In this document: positions 9,573 to 20,838 of the stretch, piece by piece
How positions within the stretch are numbered: position 1 is the first letter of the stretch
Layout: each line of letters opens with the position of its first letter
From: Aliigemmobacter aestuarii
Lineage (GTDB): Bacteria > Pseudomonadota > Alphaproteobacteria > Rhodobacterales > Rhodobacteraceae
NCBI RefSeq assembly: GCF_004799285.1
Contig: NZ_SSND01000003.1
Span: 124,001 to 188,000 of the forward strand
Direction of reading: 5' to 3'
Length of the DNA stretch: 64,000 nucleotides
Made by a program: the position numbers and the translations under genes
Notes under the pieces: generated by a model
Seen by the model: the letters and a program-made list of their open reading frames with translations, nothing else
Database searches by the model: none
What the model was told of the DNA's origin: nothing

Positions 9573-10529
9573 TCAGGCCGGGCCGGGATCGATGGCGGGA
9601 TTGATGGCGGGATCAACCGGGCGAAGCGCCGCCCCTTCTGTCACCATCCCGCGCGTGATCTGCACCAGAAGATCAAGCGCCCCGGGCGTGGCGGTCCCCT
9701 GCCGCCGGGTGATGCCGACCGCGCCGGAAAGATAGCTGGCCGCATGGGGCAGGGCGATCATGGCGCCCCGGTCCAGATCATCCGCGACCACCCCGCGCGA
9801 GATGAACCACAGCGCATCCGACCCCAGCACAAGACCCCGGCCAAGCGAGGGCGCGACGGTTTCCCAGGCCGGGCGCATCCCCGCAAGGCCAAGGGCGGCA
9901 AGATAGCCGTCGACCGCTGCCCGGATCACCGCATCGGCGGGCGGCAGGATCACCGGGCAGGTGGATAGCGCCTCGGCGGGCGGCTGCGCCGCCATCGGAT
10001 GCCCCCGTCGCGCGACCAGCAGGATGGGATCGTCATAGAGATGTTCAAAGCTCAGCCCGCCGATCTCGGCGGCGGCGGGCATGCGGCCGATGATCAGGTC
10101 GATCCCGCCCTCGCGTAGGCGCCGCATCAGATAGGGGTGCGGCCCGGTCTCGACCGTCAGCGTCGCGGACGGGTTCAGGTCGCGGAACCTCAGCGCGACG
10201 CGGGGGAACAGGCGGGCGGCGACGGTGGGAAGGATGCCCGCCCGGATCCGCGCCTCGCCCGTCCCGGGGTGCAGTGCATCGGCCGCAGCCTCCAGCGCCG
10301 CGATGGCAAGGCGGGCGTGGTGGCGGAACAGCGCGCCCTGTTCGGTGAGGATCAGGCGCCGCCCCTCGCGCCGGAAAAGCGGCGTGCCCAAGAGGGATTC
10401 GAGTTCGGCCAGCGTCCGGCTGAGCGCGGGCTGGGTGATGCCCTGCGATCGCGCGACCGCCGACAGGCTGCCGCTGGCGGCGATGTCCAGAAAGGCCCTG
10501 ATGTGGCGGAGCTTGATGGCAGGGTGCAT
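9573..10529 (-). CDS. pcaQ: LysR-family regulator of the pca operon (PcaQ-type)
   Basis: This 318-aa protein has an N-terminal LysR helix-turn-helix (about residues 8-65: HIRAFLDIAASGSLSAVARS, QPALSRTLAELE) and a periplasmic-binding-protein-like effector domain after residue 90. It is divergent from pcaDCHGB. That is the arrangement known for PcaQ in rhizobia, which activates the operon in response to beta-carboxy-muconate/carboxymuconolactone. The start at 10529 gives the canonical LysR N-terminus; a frame continuing to 10976 adds about 150 residues of Arg/Pro-rich sequence that belong to no known family and overlap pcaD. Confidence 0.9.
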   Translation of the reverse strand: MHPAIKLRHIRAFLDIAASGSLSAVARSQGITQPALSRTLAELESLLGTPLFRREGRRLILTEQGALFRHHARLAIAALEAAADALHPGTGEARIRAGILPTVAARLFPRVALRFRDLNPSATLTVETGPHPYLMRRLREGGIDLIIGRMPAAAEIGGLSFEHLYDDPILLVARRGHPMAAQPPAEALSTCPVILPPADAVIRAAVDGYLAALGLAGMRPAWETVAPSLGRGLVLGSDALWFISRGVVADDLDRGAMIALPHAASYLSGAVGITRRQGTATPGALDLLVQITRGMVTEGAALRPVDPAINPAIDPGPA

Positions 10530-10540
10530 GACCGTTCTGT

Positions 10541-10567
10541 TATGGATCAATGCCCAAAATGCATTTC
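10541..10567. promoter_or_regulatory. pcaQ-pcaD divergent control region with LysR-type box
   Basis: The 83-base gap between the two start codons contains TGCCCAAAATGCA (10551-10563), which fits the LysR T-N11-A rule with TGC/GCA arms. An A/T-richer flank (TTATGGATCAAT) lies at 10540-10551. I infer that this is where PcaQ binds. The exact rhizobial PcaQ box is not seen. Confidence 0.4.
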
Positions 10568-10612
10568 CGGGCCGAAACCCTGCGTGATATGTAATGCATG
10601 GGAGGATGGCCG

Positions 10613-12494
<1,882 letters not shown>

Positions 12495-12496
12495 CC

Positions 12497-13108
12497 ATGC
12501 CGCAGCCGCTGGATTACCTGAAGGAAACCCCCTCGCAGACGGCGGGGCCCTATGTGCACATCGGGCTTGCCCCCGGTGCTGCCGGGTTTCAGATCTACGG
12601 GCGCGAACTGGGCCATGAGATCGCCGCGCCGGAGGTGCCGGGCGAACGCATCCGGGTTGAAGGTGTTGTCTTCGACGGCACCGGCGCCCCGGTCCGGGAT
12701 GCGATGATCGAGGTCTGGCAGGCGGATGCGGCGGGCATCCATCCGCATCCCGAAGACCCCCGCCACGCCGATTGCGCGCCCGGCTTTCGCGGCTGGGGCA
12801 GGGTGATCCCGGATTTCGAAACGGGCCTGTGGGCCTTCGACACGATCAAGCCGGGGGTGGTCGCTGGCCGGATGGGCCGCCCGCTGGCGCCCCACATCAG
12901 CCTGTGGATCGTGGCGCGCGGCATCAACATCGGACTGGCCACGCGGATGTATTTCGACGACGAGGACAATTCCGCCGACCCGGTCCTGGCGCTTATCGAA
13001 CAGGTCCACCGGCGCGGGACGCTGATCGCCCGCAAGACCGCACCCGGCCTCTACCGCTTCGACATCCGCCTTCAGGGCGAGGGCGAGACCGTCTTTCTGG
13101 ACGTGTGA
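12497..13108 (+). CDS. pcaG: Protocatechuate 3,4-dioxygenase alpha subunit
   Basis: This 203-aa structural partner of PcaH forms the alpha/beta protomer of the dioxygenase. It shares the intradiol dioxygenase fold (RIRVEGVVFDGTGAP, IEVWQADAAG, FDTIKPG, APHISLWIVARGIN) but lacks the iron ligands, as expected for the alpha chain. ATG at 12497 lies two bases after the pcaH stop, and the GGAAGGGAA end of pcaH serves as ribosome-binding site. Confidence 0.94.
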   Translation: MPQPLDYLKETPSQTAGPYVHIGLAPGAAGFQIYGRELGHEIAAPEVPGERIRVEGVVFDGTGAPVRDAMIEVWQADAAGIHPHPEDPRHADCAPGFRGWGRVIPDFETGLWAFDTIKPGVVAGRMGRPLAPHISLWIVARGINIGLATRMYFDDEDNSADPVLALIEQVHRRGTLIARKTAPGLYRFDIRLQGEGETVFLDV

Positions 13109-13139
13109 CGCCCGTTGACCGGCCCAGGAAGGACCCCCA

Positions 13140-14492
13140 ATGCCCGCAAGCCCCGCCGACTCCGCCCTTTATGGCCGCCTCTTTTCCGATGACGAGGTGG
13201 CGCGCCTGTTTTCCGACAGTGCCGAGATTCGCGCGATGCTGCTGGTCGAGGGCGCGCTGGCCCGCGCGCAGGGCGGGCTTGGCCTGATCCCGGCAGAGGC
13301 TGCGGCCTTCCTGCATCGGGCGGCCTACGAGGCGCAGATCGACCCGGGTGCGCTGGCGGCAGAGACGGCGGTGAACGGCGTGCCGGTACCCGCGCTGGTC
13401 GCGGCCTTCCGCAAGGCGGTTGAGGCGCCGGACCATGCGCAATACCTGCACTGGGGCGCGACAAGCCAGGACATCATGGATACAGCGCTTGCCCTGCGGC
13501 TGAAACGGATGTTCGACATTTACGATGCGCGCTTGGCCGGGCTGATCCGGGCGCTTGGCCGGCTTGCCTCTGATCACGCCGACCTGCCGATGGCCGCGCG
13601 CACCTATGGGCAGGTCGCGACCCCGACCAGCTTTGGTTGCGTGGTCGCGGGCTGGGGCTGGCCGCTGATCGCCGCGCGGCAGGGGCTTGCGGACCTGCGC
13701 GGCAAGGTGGAACGCGTGTCGCTTTCCGGGGCTGCGGGCACGCTGGGGGCGATGGGGGCGAAGGGCCCCGAGGTGCGCGCGGCGCTGGCGCAGGCTCTTG
13801 GGCTGGCCGATCCGGGGCATGGCTGGCACAGCGACCGGTCGGGCATGGCGGCGCTGGCGGGCTGGACGGCGGGGCTTGCCGGAAGTCTGGGCAAGATGGC
13901 GGAGGACCTGATCCTTGCCTGCCAGTCCGGTCTTGCCGAGGTGCGGCTGGAGGGGGGCGGCGGGTCCTCGACCATGCCGCAAAAGCAGAACCCGGTCGCG
14001 CCTTCGGTGATCGTGGCGCTGGCGCGTCAGGTGATCGCGCTTTCGGGCGTGGTGCAGGGGGCGGGGCTGCACCGCCAGCAACGCGACGGGGCGGCGTGGT
14101 TCCAGGAATGGCTGAGCCTGCCGCAGATCTGCATCCTGACCGGGCGGATCATCGCGCTGGCCGAGGCGCTGGTGCCGCGCATCGCGCCCGATCCCGTGGC
14201 GATGGCCCACGCGCTTGAGGCCGACGGGGGCGTGATCCATGCCGAGGCGATCAGCTTTGTCCTCGCCGAGACCATGCCGCGCCCCGAGGCGCAGGCGGCC
14301 GTTAAGGCGCTGTGCCTGCGCGCGCTTCAGGGCGAGGGTCGGCTGATCGGCCTCGTGACGGAGGCGCATCCGGGGCGGGACTGGACGGGCTGGCTTGAAC
14401 GGCAGGGTCTGGGGCAGGCCCCGTCCGAAGCCCGCGCCTTTGCCCGCGCGGCGGCGGACGCGGCGGACAGCGGGGAAGGCACCATCGCATGA
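13140..14492 (+). CDS. pcaB: 3-carboxy-cis,cis-muconate cycloisomerase
   Basis: This 450-aa fumarase/aspartase-superfamily enzyme cyclises 3-carboxymuconate to gamma-carboxymuconolactone. The superfamily signature GSSTMPQKQNP is at about 277-287, and HWGATSQDIMDTA matches the second conserved region. It is the last gene of pcaDCHGB; beta-ketoadipate CoA-transferase and thiolase genes (pcaIJ/F) are not in this window. A GAAGGA lies upstream of the ATG. The 234 bases after it hold the fds promoter region and no convincing gene. Confidence 0.94.
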   Translation: MPASPADSALYGRLFSDDEVARLFSDSAEIRAMLLVEGALARAQGGLGLIPAEAAAFLHRAAYEAQIDPGALAAETAVNGVPVPALVAAFRKAVEAPDHAQYLHWGATSQDIMDTALALRLKRMFDIYDARLAGLIRALGRLASDHADLPMAARTYGQVATPTSFGCVVAGWGWPLIAARQGLADLRGKVERVSLSGAAGTLGAMGAKGPEVRAALAQALGLADPGHGWHSDRSGMAALAGWTAGLAGSLGKMAEDLILACQSGLAEVRLEGGGGSSTMPQKQNPVAPSVIVALARQVIALSGVVQGAGLHRQQRDGAAWFQEWLSLPQICILTGRIIALAEALVPRIAPDPVAMAHALEADGGVIHAEAISFVLAETMPRPEAQAAVKALCLRALQGEGRLIGLVTEAHPGRDWTGWLERQGLGQAPSEARAFARAAADAADSGEGTIA

Positions 14493-14633
14493 CAGCGACG
14501 AAGGCAGCCGCCGGGCGTTTCCCTCGATCCGGCGGTGCTGGTCCACGGGGCGACCGGACGCCCCGAAACCGAACGGAAGTCGCTGGTGGCGAAGACGGCG
14601 ACTGACAGGTCGCTTTCGGCGCATTCTTTTGTT

Positions 14634-14701
14634 ACGATAACGATGATCTATCGTGTGACGGAAATGCGATATTGATCCGGTATCAAGCATGGCGCATTTC
14701 C
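14634..14701 (+). promoter_or_regulatory. Nested palindromes upstream of the formate dehydrogenase operon
   Basis: GGAAATGCG (14660-14668) and CGCATTTCC (14693-14701) form a 9-bp inverted repeat. It encloses a second one, TTGAT-CCGGT-ATCAA (14672-14686), whose core TGATCCGGTATCA fits the LysR T-N11-A rule. A third inverted repeat, ACGATA/TATCGT, lies just upstream (14634-14654). Formate dehydrogenase operons of this type are known to be activated by the LysR protein FdsR. No fdsR gene is adjacent here. Confidence 0.5.
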
Positions 14702-14726
14702 GCAGATGATTCATGCGGAGAAACCG

Positions 14727-15203
14727 ATGCGCCAGGACCAGCCCCAGCCCTCGGTCGAGGATCTGAAAAGGATCATCGACAGTCACATCCACCTTGAAGG
14801 GCCGCTTCTGCCGATCCTGCATGCGATGCAGTCGGCCTATGGTCATGTCCCGCAGGACGCGGTGCCGCTTCTTGCCGAGGCGCTGAACATCGGCCGGGCC
14901 GAAGTGCATGGCGTCATGACCTTCTACCACGATTTCCGCGAGGTGCCCGCCGGGCGCCATGTGGTCAAGATCTGCCGGGCCGAGGCCTGTCAGGCCGTGG
15001 GCGGCGAGGCGCTGGCCGAAGCGACGCTGAAGAAGCTTGGCCTTGAATGGCACGGCACGACCGCGAATGGCGCGGTCACGATCGAGCCGGTTTATTGCCT
15101 GGGGCTTTGCGCCTGCGGCCCGGCGGCGATGGTGGATGGCCGGGTGGTCGGCCGCTTGGACGGGGCACGGATGGACAGGATTCTGGCGGAGGCGGGCGCA
15201 TGA
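14727..15203 (+). CDS. fdsG: NAD-dependent formate dehydrogenase gamma subunit
   Basis: This 158-aa NuoE-like thioredoxin-fold protein carries one [2Fe-2S] cluster bound by CRAEAC and CLGLC, the standard four-cysteine pattern. It passes electrons within the cytosolic FdsABG complex that oxidises formate to CO2 with NAD+. The ATG at 14727 has CGGAG at 6 nt; an in-frame ATG at 14706 has no ribosome-binding site. The stop overlaps fdsB (ATGA). Confidence 0.93.
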   Translation: MRQDQPQPSVEDLKRIIDSHIHLEGPLLPILHAMQSAYGHVPQDAVPLLAEALNIGRAEVHGVMTFYHDFREVPAGRHVVKICRAEACQAVGGEALAEATLKKLGLEWHGTTANGAVTIEPVYCLGLCACGPAAMVDGRVVGRLDGARMDRILAEAGA

Positions 15204-16717
15204 AGATCTACGTTCCCCGCGATGCGGCGGCCCGGGCACTGGGGGCCGATGACGTGGCCCGCGCGATCGCGGACGAGGCGGCAAGGCGCGGCCTGACGGT
15301 CGAGATCGTCCGCAACGGCAGCCGCGGGATGATCTGGCTGGAACCGCTGGTCGAAATCGAACGGGACGGGCGGCGCCTTGCCTATGGGCCGGTCGATGCG
15401 ACCGATGCGGCGGCGCTGCTGGACGGGGCCTTGCCCTGCCACGGCACGGTCGAGGATATCCCCTTCTTCGCCCGCCAGACCCGCCTGACCTTTGCGCGCG
15501 TCGGGCTGATCGACCCGCTGGACCTTGCCGATTACGAGGCGCATGGCGGCCTTAAGGGGCTGCGCCGGGCGCTGTCGATGACCCCGGCGGATGTCGTGGC
15601 CGAAGTCACCGCCTCGGGCCTGCGCGGGCGGGGCGGCGCCGGGTTCCCCACGGGGATCAAGTGGGAAACGGTGCGCAAGGCCGCCGCCGACCGCAAATAC
15701 ATCGTCTGCAATGCCGACGAGGGCGACAGCGGCACCTTCGCCGACCGGATGCTGATGGAAGGCGATCCCTTCACCCTGATCGAGGGCATGGCCATCGCGG
15801 GCATCGGCGTGAGCGCGGCCAAGGGCTTTGTCTACATCCGTTCGGAATACCCCGACGCGATCGAGGTGATGGAAGCCGCCGTGCGCATCGCGCGCGGGGC
15901 GGGTGTTCTGGGCGCGTCGGTCCTTGGTTCCGGTCCTGCTTTCGACATCGAGGTGCGGGTCGGCGCGGGCGCCTATGTCTGCGGCGAGGAAACCTCGCTT
16001 CTGAACTCGCTTGAGGGCAAGCGCGGGATCGTGCGCGCCAAGCCCCCGCTGCCCGCGCTCGAGGGGCTGTTCGGCAAGCCCACGGTGGTGAACAACGTCC
16101 TGTCGCTGGCCACGGTTCCGGTGATCTTCGAAAAGGGCGCGGCGCATTACGCAGGGTTCGGCCTTGGCCGGTCCAAGGGGACGATGCCGATCCAGATCGC
16201 AGGCAACGTGAAGTTCGGCGGCTTGTTCGAAACCGCCTTCGGCATGCCCCTGGGGGATCTGGTCAACGATATCGCCGGAGGCACCGCCAGCGGCCGTCCG
16301 GTGAAGGCGGTCCAGGTCGGTGGGCCTCTGGGCGCCTACATGGCCCCCGCGAAGTTCGCCACGCCCTTCGGATACGAGGAATTCGACGGGCAGGGCGGGC
16401 TGATCGGCCACGCGGGCATCGTCGTCTTTGACGACAGCGCCGACATGCTGAAACTCGCCCGCTTCGCGATGGAGTTCTGTGCCGTCGAATCCTGCGGCAA
16501 ATGCACCCCCTGCCGGATCGGCAGCACGCGCGGGGTGGAAACCATCGACCGGATCGCGCGTGGCGATTCCAGCGCGATCCCGATCCTGACCGACCTGTGC
16601 GAGACGATGAAGGACGGCTCGCTTTGCGCTCTTGGCGGCTTCACCCCCTTCCCGGTGATGTCGGCGCTCACCCAGTTCCCCGAAGATTTCGCCTGCCAGA
16701 AGGAGGCTGCGGAATGA
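15200..16717 (+). CDS. fdsB: NAD-dependent formate dehydrogenase beta subunit
   Basis: This 505-aa NuoF-like flavoprotein transfers electrons from the Fe-S chain to NAD+. The first ~110 residues resemble a NuoE-type thioredoxin domain. The FMN/NADH part has GLRGRGGAGFPTG and NADEGDSGTF, and a [4Fe-4S] site ESCGKCTPCRIG lies near the C-terminus. ATG at 15200 overlaps the fdsG stop; a longer upstream frame runs only through fdsG. The stop overlaps fdsA (ATGA). Confidence 0.95.
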   Translation: MKIYVPRDAAARALGADDVARAIADEAARRGLTVEIVRNGSRGMIWLEPLVEIERDGRRLAYGPVDATDAAALLDGALPCHGTVEDIPFFARQTRLTFARVGLIDPLDLADYEAHGGLKGLRRALSMTPADVVAEVTASGLRGRGGAGFPTGIKWETVRKAAADRKYIVCNADEGDSGTFADRMLMEGDPFTLIEGMAIAGIGVSAAKGFVYIRSEYPDAIEVMEAAVRIARGAGVLGASVLGSGPAFDIEVRVGAGAYVCGEETSLLNSLEGKRGIVRAKPPLPALEGLFGKPTVVNNVLSLATVPVIFEKGAAHYAGFGLGRSKGTMPIQIAGNVKFGGLFETAFGMPLGDLVNDIAGGTASGRPVKAVQVGGPLGAYMAPAKFATPFGYEEFDGQGGLIGHAGIVVFDDSADMLKLARFAMEFCAVESCGKCTPCRIGSTRGVETIDRIARGDSSAIPILTDLCETMKDGSLCALGGFTPFPVMSALTQFPEDFACQKEAAE

Positions 16718-19596
16718 AAGATTTCATCATCCCCTGGAACGACGACCGCGATCTGGGCACGCCCGCAAAGACCGGTGCGCCCGTCACGCTGACCATCGAC
16801 GGGTTCGAGGTGACGGTGCCCGAGGGGACATCGGTGATGCGCGCCTCGGCGCTTGCCGGTATCAAGGTGCCCAAACTGTGCGCCACCGACAGCCTTGAGG
16901 CGTTCGGATCGTGCCGTCTGTGCGTCGTGGAAATCGAAGGCCGCCGCGGTACGCCCGCGTCCTGCACGACACCGGTGGCGCCGGGCATGGTGGTGCATAC
17001 CCAGTCGCCCAAGGTGCAGAAGATCCGCAAGGGGGTGATGGAGCTTTACATCAGCGACCACCCGCTGGATTGCCTGACCTGCGCGGCCAACGGCGATTGC
17101 GAATTGCAGGACATGGCGGGCATGGTCGGCCTGCGCGACGTGCGCTACGAACCGGGCCAGAACCATTTCGCCAAGCGCACGGCCGTGGGGGTGAACCCGC
17201 AATACATCCCGAAGGATGAATCGAACCCGTATTTCACCTATGACCCGGCCAAGTGCATCGTCTGCTCGCGCTGCGTGCGGGCCTGCGAAGAAGTGCAGGG
17301 CACATTCGCGCTGACGATCGAGGGCCGCGGCTTTGACAGCCGGGTGAAGGCGGGGGCCAAGAACGACACGTTCCTCACCTCCGATTGCGTGTCCTGCGGC
17401 GCCTGCGTGCAGGCCTGCCCGACCGGCACCCTGCAGGAAAAATCGGTGATCGAACTGGGCACGCCGGAACGGTCGGTCATCACCACCTGCGCCTATTGTG
17501 GCGTCGGCTGTTCGTTCAAGGCGGAACTGAACGGCGATCAGCTGGTGCGGATGGTGCCCTACAAGCACGGCAAGGCCAACCGGGGCCATTCCTGCGTGAA
17601 GGGGCGGTTCGCCTATGGCTATGCGACCCACAAGGACCGCATCCTGAACCCGATGATCCGCGACAGCATCGACCAGCCGTGGCGCGAAGTCAGCTGGGAC
17701 GAGGCGATCGGCTTTGCCGCCAGCCGCATGCGTGGCCTGCAGGAGAAGTATGGCAGGAAGTCGATCGGCGTGATCACCTCCAGCCGCTGCACCAACGAGG
17801 AAACCTATCTGGTGCAGAAGCTGACCCGCGCGGTCTTTGGCAACAACAACACCGACACCTGCGCCCGCGTCTGCCATTCGCCCACCGGCTATGGCCTGGG
17901 CCAGACCTTCGGCACCTCTGCGGGTACGCAGGATTTCGACAGCGTCGAACAGACCGATGTGGTGATCGTGATCGGCGCGAACCCGACGGATGGCCACCCG
18001 GTCTTTGCCAGCCGCCTGAAAAAGCGGCTGCGGGCGGGCGCCAAGCTGATCGTGATTGACCCGCGCCGCATCGATCTGGTGAAGTCGAACCATATCCGCG
18101 CCGCGCACCATCTGCCGCTGCGTCCGGGCACCAACGTGGCGGTCGTGACCTCGCTTGCGCATGTCATCGTGACCGAGGGGCTGATCAATGAGGAATTCAT
18201 CAGAACCCGTTGCGATTGGGACGAATTCCAGGACTACGCAGCCTTCGTTTCCGATCCCCGGCACAGCCCCGAGGCGACCGAGATGCTGACCGGCGTTCCG
18301 GCGGCGGAACTGCGCGCGGCGGCGCGGCTCTTTGCCACCGGCGGCAATGGCGCGATCTATTACGGTCTGGGCGTCACCGAACATAGCCAGGGATCGACCA
18401 CCGTCATGGGGATCGCGAACCTCGCGATGCTGACGGGCAACATCGGCCGTCCGGGCGTGGGGGTGAACCCCCTGCGCGGGCAGAACAACGTGCAGGGCTC
18501 TTGCGACATGGGATCGTTCCCGCACGAACTGCCGGGCTATCGCCATGTGAAGAACGACGACGTGCGCGAGCTTTTCCAGCGCGTCTGGGGCGCCGAGATC
18601 GACCCCGAGCCGGGCCTGCGCATCCCCAACATGCTGGATGCCGCTGTCGAGGGCACGTTCAAGGGGCTTTACTGCCAAGGCGAGGACATCCTGCAATCGG
18701 ATCCAGACACGCATCACGTGGCGGCGGGCCTGGCCGCGATGGAATGTGTCATCGTGCATGACCTGTTCCTGAACGAAACGGCGAATTACGCGCATGTCTT
18801 CCTGCCGGGATCGACCTTCCTGGAAAAGGACGGGACCTTCACCAACGCCGAACGCCGCATCAACCGCGTGCGCCGCGTGATGGCCCCGCGCAACGGTTTT
18901 GCCGACTGGGAAATCACCCAGATGCTGGCCAATGCGATGGGGGCAGGGTGGACCTATACCCATCCCGCGCAGATCATGGAGGAAATCGCGCTGACCACCC
19001 CCAGTTTCGCGGGCGTCAGCTATGAGATGCTGGAGGAAAAGGGCTCGGTCCAGTGGCCCTGCAACGAGAAGCACCCCGAGGGCACGCCCTTGATGCATGT
19101 CGACGGCTTCGTGCGCGGCAAGGGCCGGTTCATCGTGACGGAATATGTCGCGACCGACGAACGCACCGGCCCGCGCTTCCCGCTTCTGCTGACGACCGGG
19201 CGCATCCTTTCGCAGTACAACGTCGGCGCACAGACCCGGCGGACCGAGAATGTCGTCTGGCATCAGGAGGATATCCTGGAAATCCACCCGCATGACGCGG
19301 AAAACCGCGGCATCGTGGAGGGCGCCTGGGTGCGTCTGGCCAGCCGGTCTGGGGAAACGACGCTGCGCGCCCATGTGACCGACCGGGTCAGCCCCGGCGT
19401 GGTCTACACCACCTTCCACCACCCGACGACGCAGGCGAATGTCGTGACCACCGATTTTTCGGACTGGGCCACCAACTGCCCGGAATACAAGGTCACGGCG
19501 GTGCAGGTCGCGCTGTCGAACGGCCCTTCTGACTGGCAGGAGGAATATTCCGCCCAGGCCGAACGGTCGCGCCGCATCCTTCCGGCGGCGGAATAG
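16714..19596 (+). CDS. fdsA: Formate dehydrogenase catalytic alpha subunit (Mo-bisMGD)
   Basis: This 960-aa subunit oxidises formate at a molybdenum bis-MGD centre. From the N-terminus it shows a NuoG-like [2Fe-2S] domain, a His/Cys-ligated cluster (DHPLDCLTC), two ferredoxin clusters (CIVCSRCVRAC and CVSCGACVQAC), a further CAYCGVGC cluster, and then the molybdopterin domain. The Mo ligand is Cys387 followed by His388 (ARVCHSPTGYG), so this is a Cys and not a selenocysteine enzyme. Cys386/His387 are the corresponding residues in Rhodobacter capsulatus FdsA. AGGAGG at 16701 precedes the ATG. Confidence 0.96.
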   Translation: MKDFIIPWNDDRDLGTPAKTGAPVTLTIDGFEVTVPEGTSVMRASALAGIKVPKLCATDSLEAFGSCRLCVVEIEGRRGTPASCTTPVAPGMVVHTQSPKVQKIRKGVMELYISDHPLDCLTCAANGDCELQDMAGMVGLRDVRYEPGQNHFAKRTAVGVNPQYIPKDESNPYFTYDPAKCIVCSRCVRACEEVQGTFALTIEGRGFDSRVKAGAKNDTFLTSDCVSCGACVQACPTGTLQEKSVIELGTPERSVITTCAYCGVGCSFKAELNGDQLVRMVPYKHGKANRGHSCVKGRFAYGYATHKDRILNPMIRDSIDQPWREVSWDEAIGFAASRMRGLQEKYGRKSIGVITSSRCTNEETYLVQKLTRAVFGNNNTDTCARVCHSPTGYGLGQTFGTSAGTQDFDSVEQTDVVIVIGANPTDGHPVFASRLKKRLRAGAKLIVIDPRRIDLVKSNHIRAAHHLPLRPGTNVAVVTSLAHVIVTEGLINEEFIRTRCDWDEFQDYAAFVSDPRHSPEATEMLTGVPAAELRAAARLFATGGNGAIYYGLGVTEHSQGSTTVMGIANLAMLTGNIGRPGVGVNPLRGQNNVQGSCDMGSFPHELPGYRHVKNDDVRELFQRVWGAEIDPEPGLRIPNMLDAAVEGTFKGLYCQGEDILQSDPDTHHVAAGLAAMECVIVHDLFLNETANYAHVFLPGSTFLEKDGTFTNAERRINRVRRVMAPRNGFADWEITQMLANAMGAGWTYTHPAQIMEEIALTTPSFAGVSYEMLEEKGSVQWPCNEKHPEGTPLMHVDGFVRGKGRFIVTEYVATDERTGPRFPLLLTTGRILSQYNVGAQTRRTENVVWHQEDILEIHPHDAENRGIVEGAWVRLASRSGETTLRAHVTDRVSPGVVYTTFHHPTTQANVVTTDFSDWATNCPEYKVTAVQVALSNGPSDWQEEYSAQAERSRRILPAAE

Positions 19597-19599
19597 GCG

Positions 19600-20415
19600 A
19601 TGGCCGAACCCGTCACCAGCCTTGCAGGCCTTGCCGTCCGGGCAGCCGGGCGGCACGAGGTGACGCGCGCCTTGCCGGAGGAAACGCCGGTTGCGATGGT
19701 CTTTGACGGGACCACGCAGGCGGTGATGATGGCCACGCCCCGTGACCTGCGCGACTTTGCGCATGGCTTTGCCCTGACCGAAGGTTTTGTTTCGGATCTC
19801 GGCCAGATCGCAGAGTTCGAACTGGTCGAACACGGGCCGGGCATCGAGGCACGGTTCTGGCTGTCGGCAGATCGCTCGGCGGCGCTTGCCGCGCGCAGGC
19901 GGGCGCTGGCCGGGACGGTGGGCTGCGGGCTTTGCGGGATCGACAGCCTGGAACAGGCGCTGCGCCCGCTGCCGCCCGTGGCCGACGGGGTGCTGCTGAG
20001 CGTGGCCGAAGTGGCCGCCGCGCCCGATCTGCTGCGCGGCCATCAGCCGCTGCATGACCAGACCCATGGCGTTCACGCCGCGGGTTTCCTGCGCCCGGGT
20101 GCGGGCATCGTGACCGCGCGCGAGGATGTCGGCCGCCACAACGCGCTGGACAAGCTGATCGGCGCGCTGGCCCTGTCGGGCGAGGCCGCTTCTGGCGGGG
20201 CCATCGTCCTGACCAGCCGTGTTTCTGTCGAGATGGTGCAGAAATGCGCGATGGCAGGATGTTCCATCCTGATCGCCGTCTCGGCCCCGACGGCCCATGC
20301 CCTGCGCCTGGCGGAGGCGGCGGGGATCACCGTCGCGGCCTTTGCGCGCGGCGCAGGGTTCGACATATTTTCCAATCCGCACAGGATATTGAACGAGGTT
20401 CCTGATGTCGCCTGA
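19600..20415 (+). CDS. fdhD: Formate dehydrogenase accessory sulfurtransferase FdhD/FdsC
   Basis: This 271-aa protein is needed to insert sulfur into the molybdenum cofactor of FdsA and also binds bis-MGD. The cysteine pair is in GCGLCGID (about 108-115), as in E. coli FdhD (CxxC). Further family motifs are REDVGRHNALDKLIG and TSRVSVEMVQKCAMAG. ATG follows the fdsA stop by three bases. Its end overlaps the start of fdsD by 11 bases. Confidence 0.95.
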   Translation: MAEPVTSLAGLAVRAAGRHEVTRALPEETPVAMVFDGTTQAVMMATPRDLRDFAHGFALTEGFVSDLGQIAEFELVEHGPGIEARFWLSADRSAALAARRRALAGTVGCGLCGIDSLEQALRPLPPVADGVLLSVAEVAAAPDLLRGHQPLHDQTHGVHAAGFLRPGAGIVTAREDVGRHNALDKLIGALALSGEAASGGAIVLTSRVSVEMVQKCAMAGCSILIAVSAPTAHALRLAEAAGITVAAFARGAGFDIFSNPHRILNEVPDVA

Positions 20416-20623
20416 CAAGATGGTCCGTATGGCCAACCAGATCGCCACCTTCTTTGCCAGCCAGCCCGGCGACGAAGGCCCGTCCCGCGTGGCGGCGCAT
20501 CTGAACGATTTCTGGGATCCCCGGATGCGCGCGCAGCTTGCCGCCCATGTCGATGCAGGCGGCGAGGGCCTGCATGAACTGGTGCTGAAGGCCATGGCCG
20601 AGGTGCGGGTGCCCGCGGCCTGA
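20405..20623 (+). CDS. fdsD: Formate dehydrogenase delta subunit
   Basis: This 72-aa protein of the FdsD family is needed for an active FdsABG complex and is thought to help cofactor insertion. Recognisable features are KMVRMANQIATFFASQP and VAAHLNDFWDPRMRAQLAAH. It is the last gene of the operon. The following 215 bases up to clpP contain no gene and only short GC-rich inverted repeats. Confidence 0.93.
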   Translation: MSPDKMVRMANQIATFFASQPGDEGPSRVAAHLNDFWDPRMRAQLAAHVDAGGEGLHELVLKAMAEVRVPAA

Positions 20624-20838
20624 GCGCCGCTGCGCCGGACCGTCCGTTCCGGGTGCCAGCCTGCCGCGTCCTGCGGCACATTTCCCCATGATCGTCCGCC
20701 TTTCGGGGGGACCCGCGCGCTTCTGGCGGCCCGTCCAGGATTTCCGGGGCCGCCTGCCCTTGCGGGGGGCGGGGCGTGGCACTAAGACTTGGGTAATCCC
20801 TCGGCGGTAACGCTACGCAATGATAAAAGGCAGGTGCC

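Noticed and set aside
7721-9604. A 627-codon plus-strand frame opposite prfC
   Set aside because: Shadow of release factor 3, which has all GTPase motifs.
14490-14640. A short ORF overlapping the pcaB stop (ATGA) and a protein-like stretch LDPAVLVHGATGRPETE in another frame
   Set aside because: The first has only 38 codons and no protein-like character; the second has no start or ribosome-binding site. A gene remnant is possible but not supported.
12993-15284. A 763-codon minus-strand frame opposite pcaB and fdsG
   Set aside because: No domain recognisable; covers two confirmed genes and their promoter.
16336-20679. A 1447-codon open frame on the minus strand opposite fdsA/fdhD
   Set aside because: It is the antisense shadow of well-supported fds genes in GC-rich DNA; its translation is His/Arg/Gly-rich without any domain.
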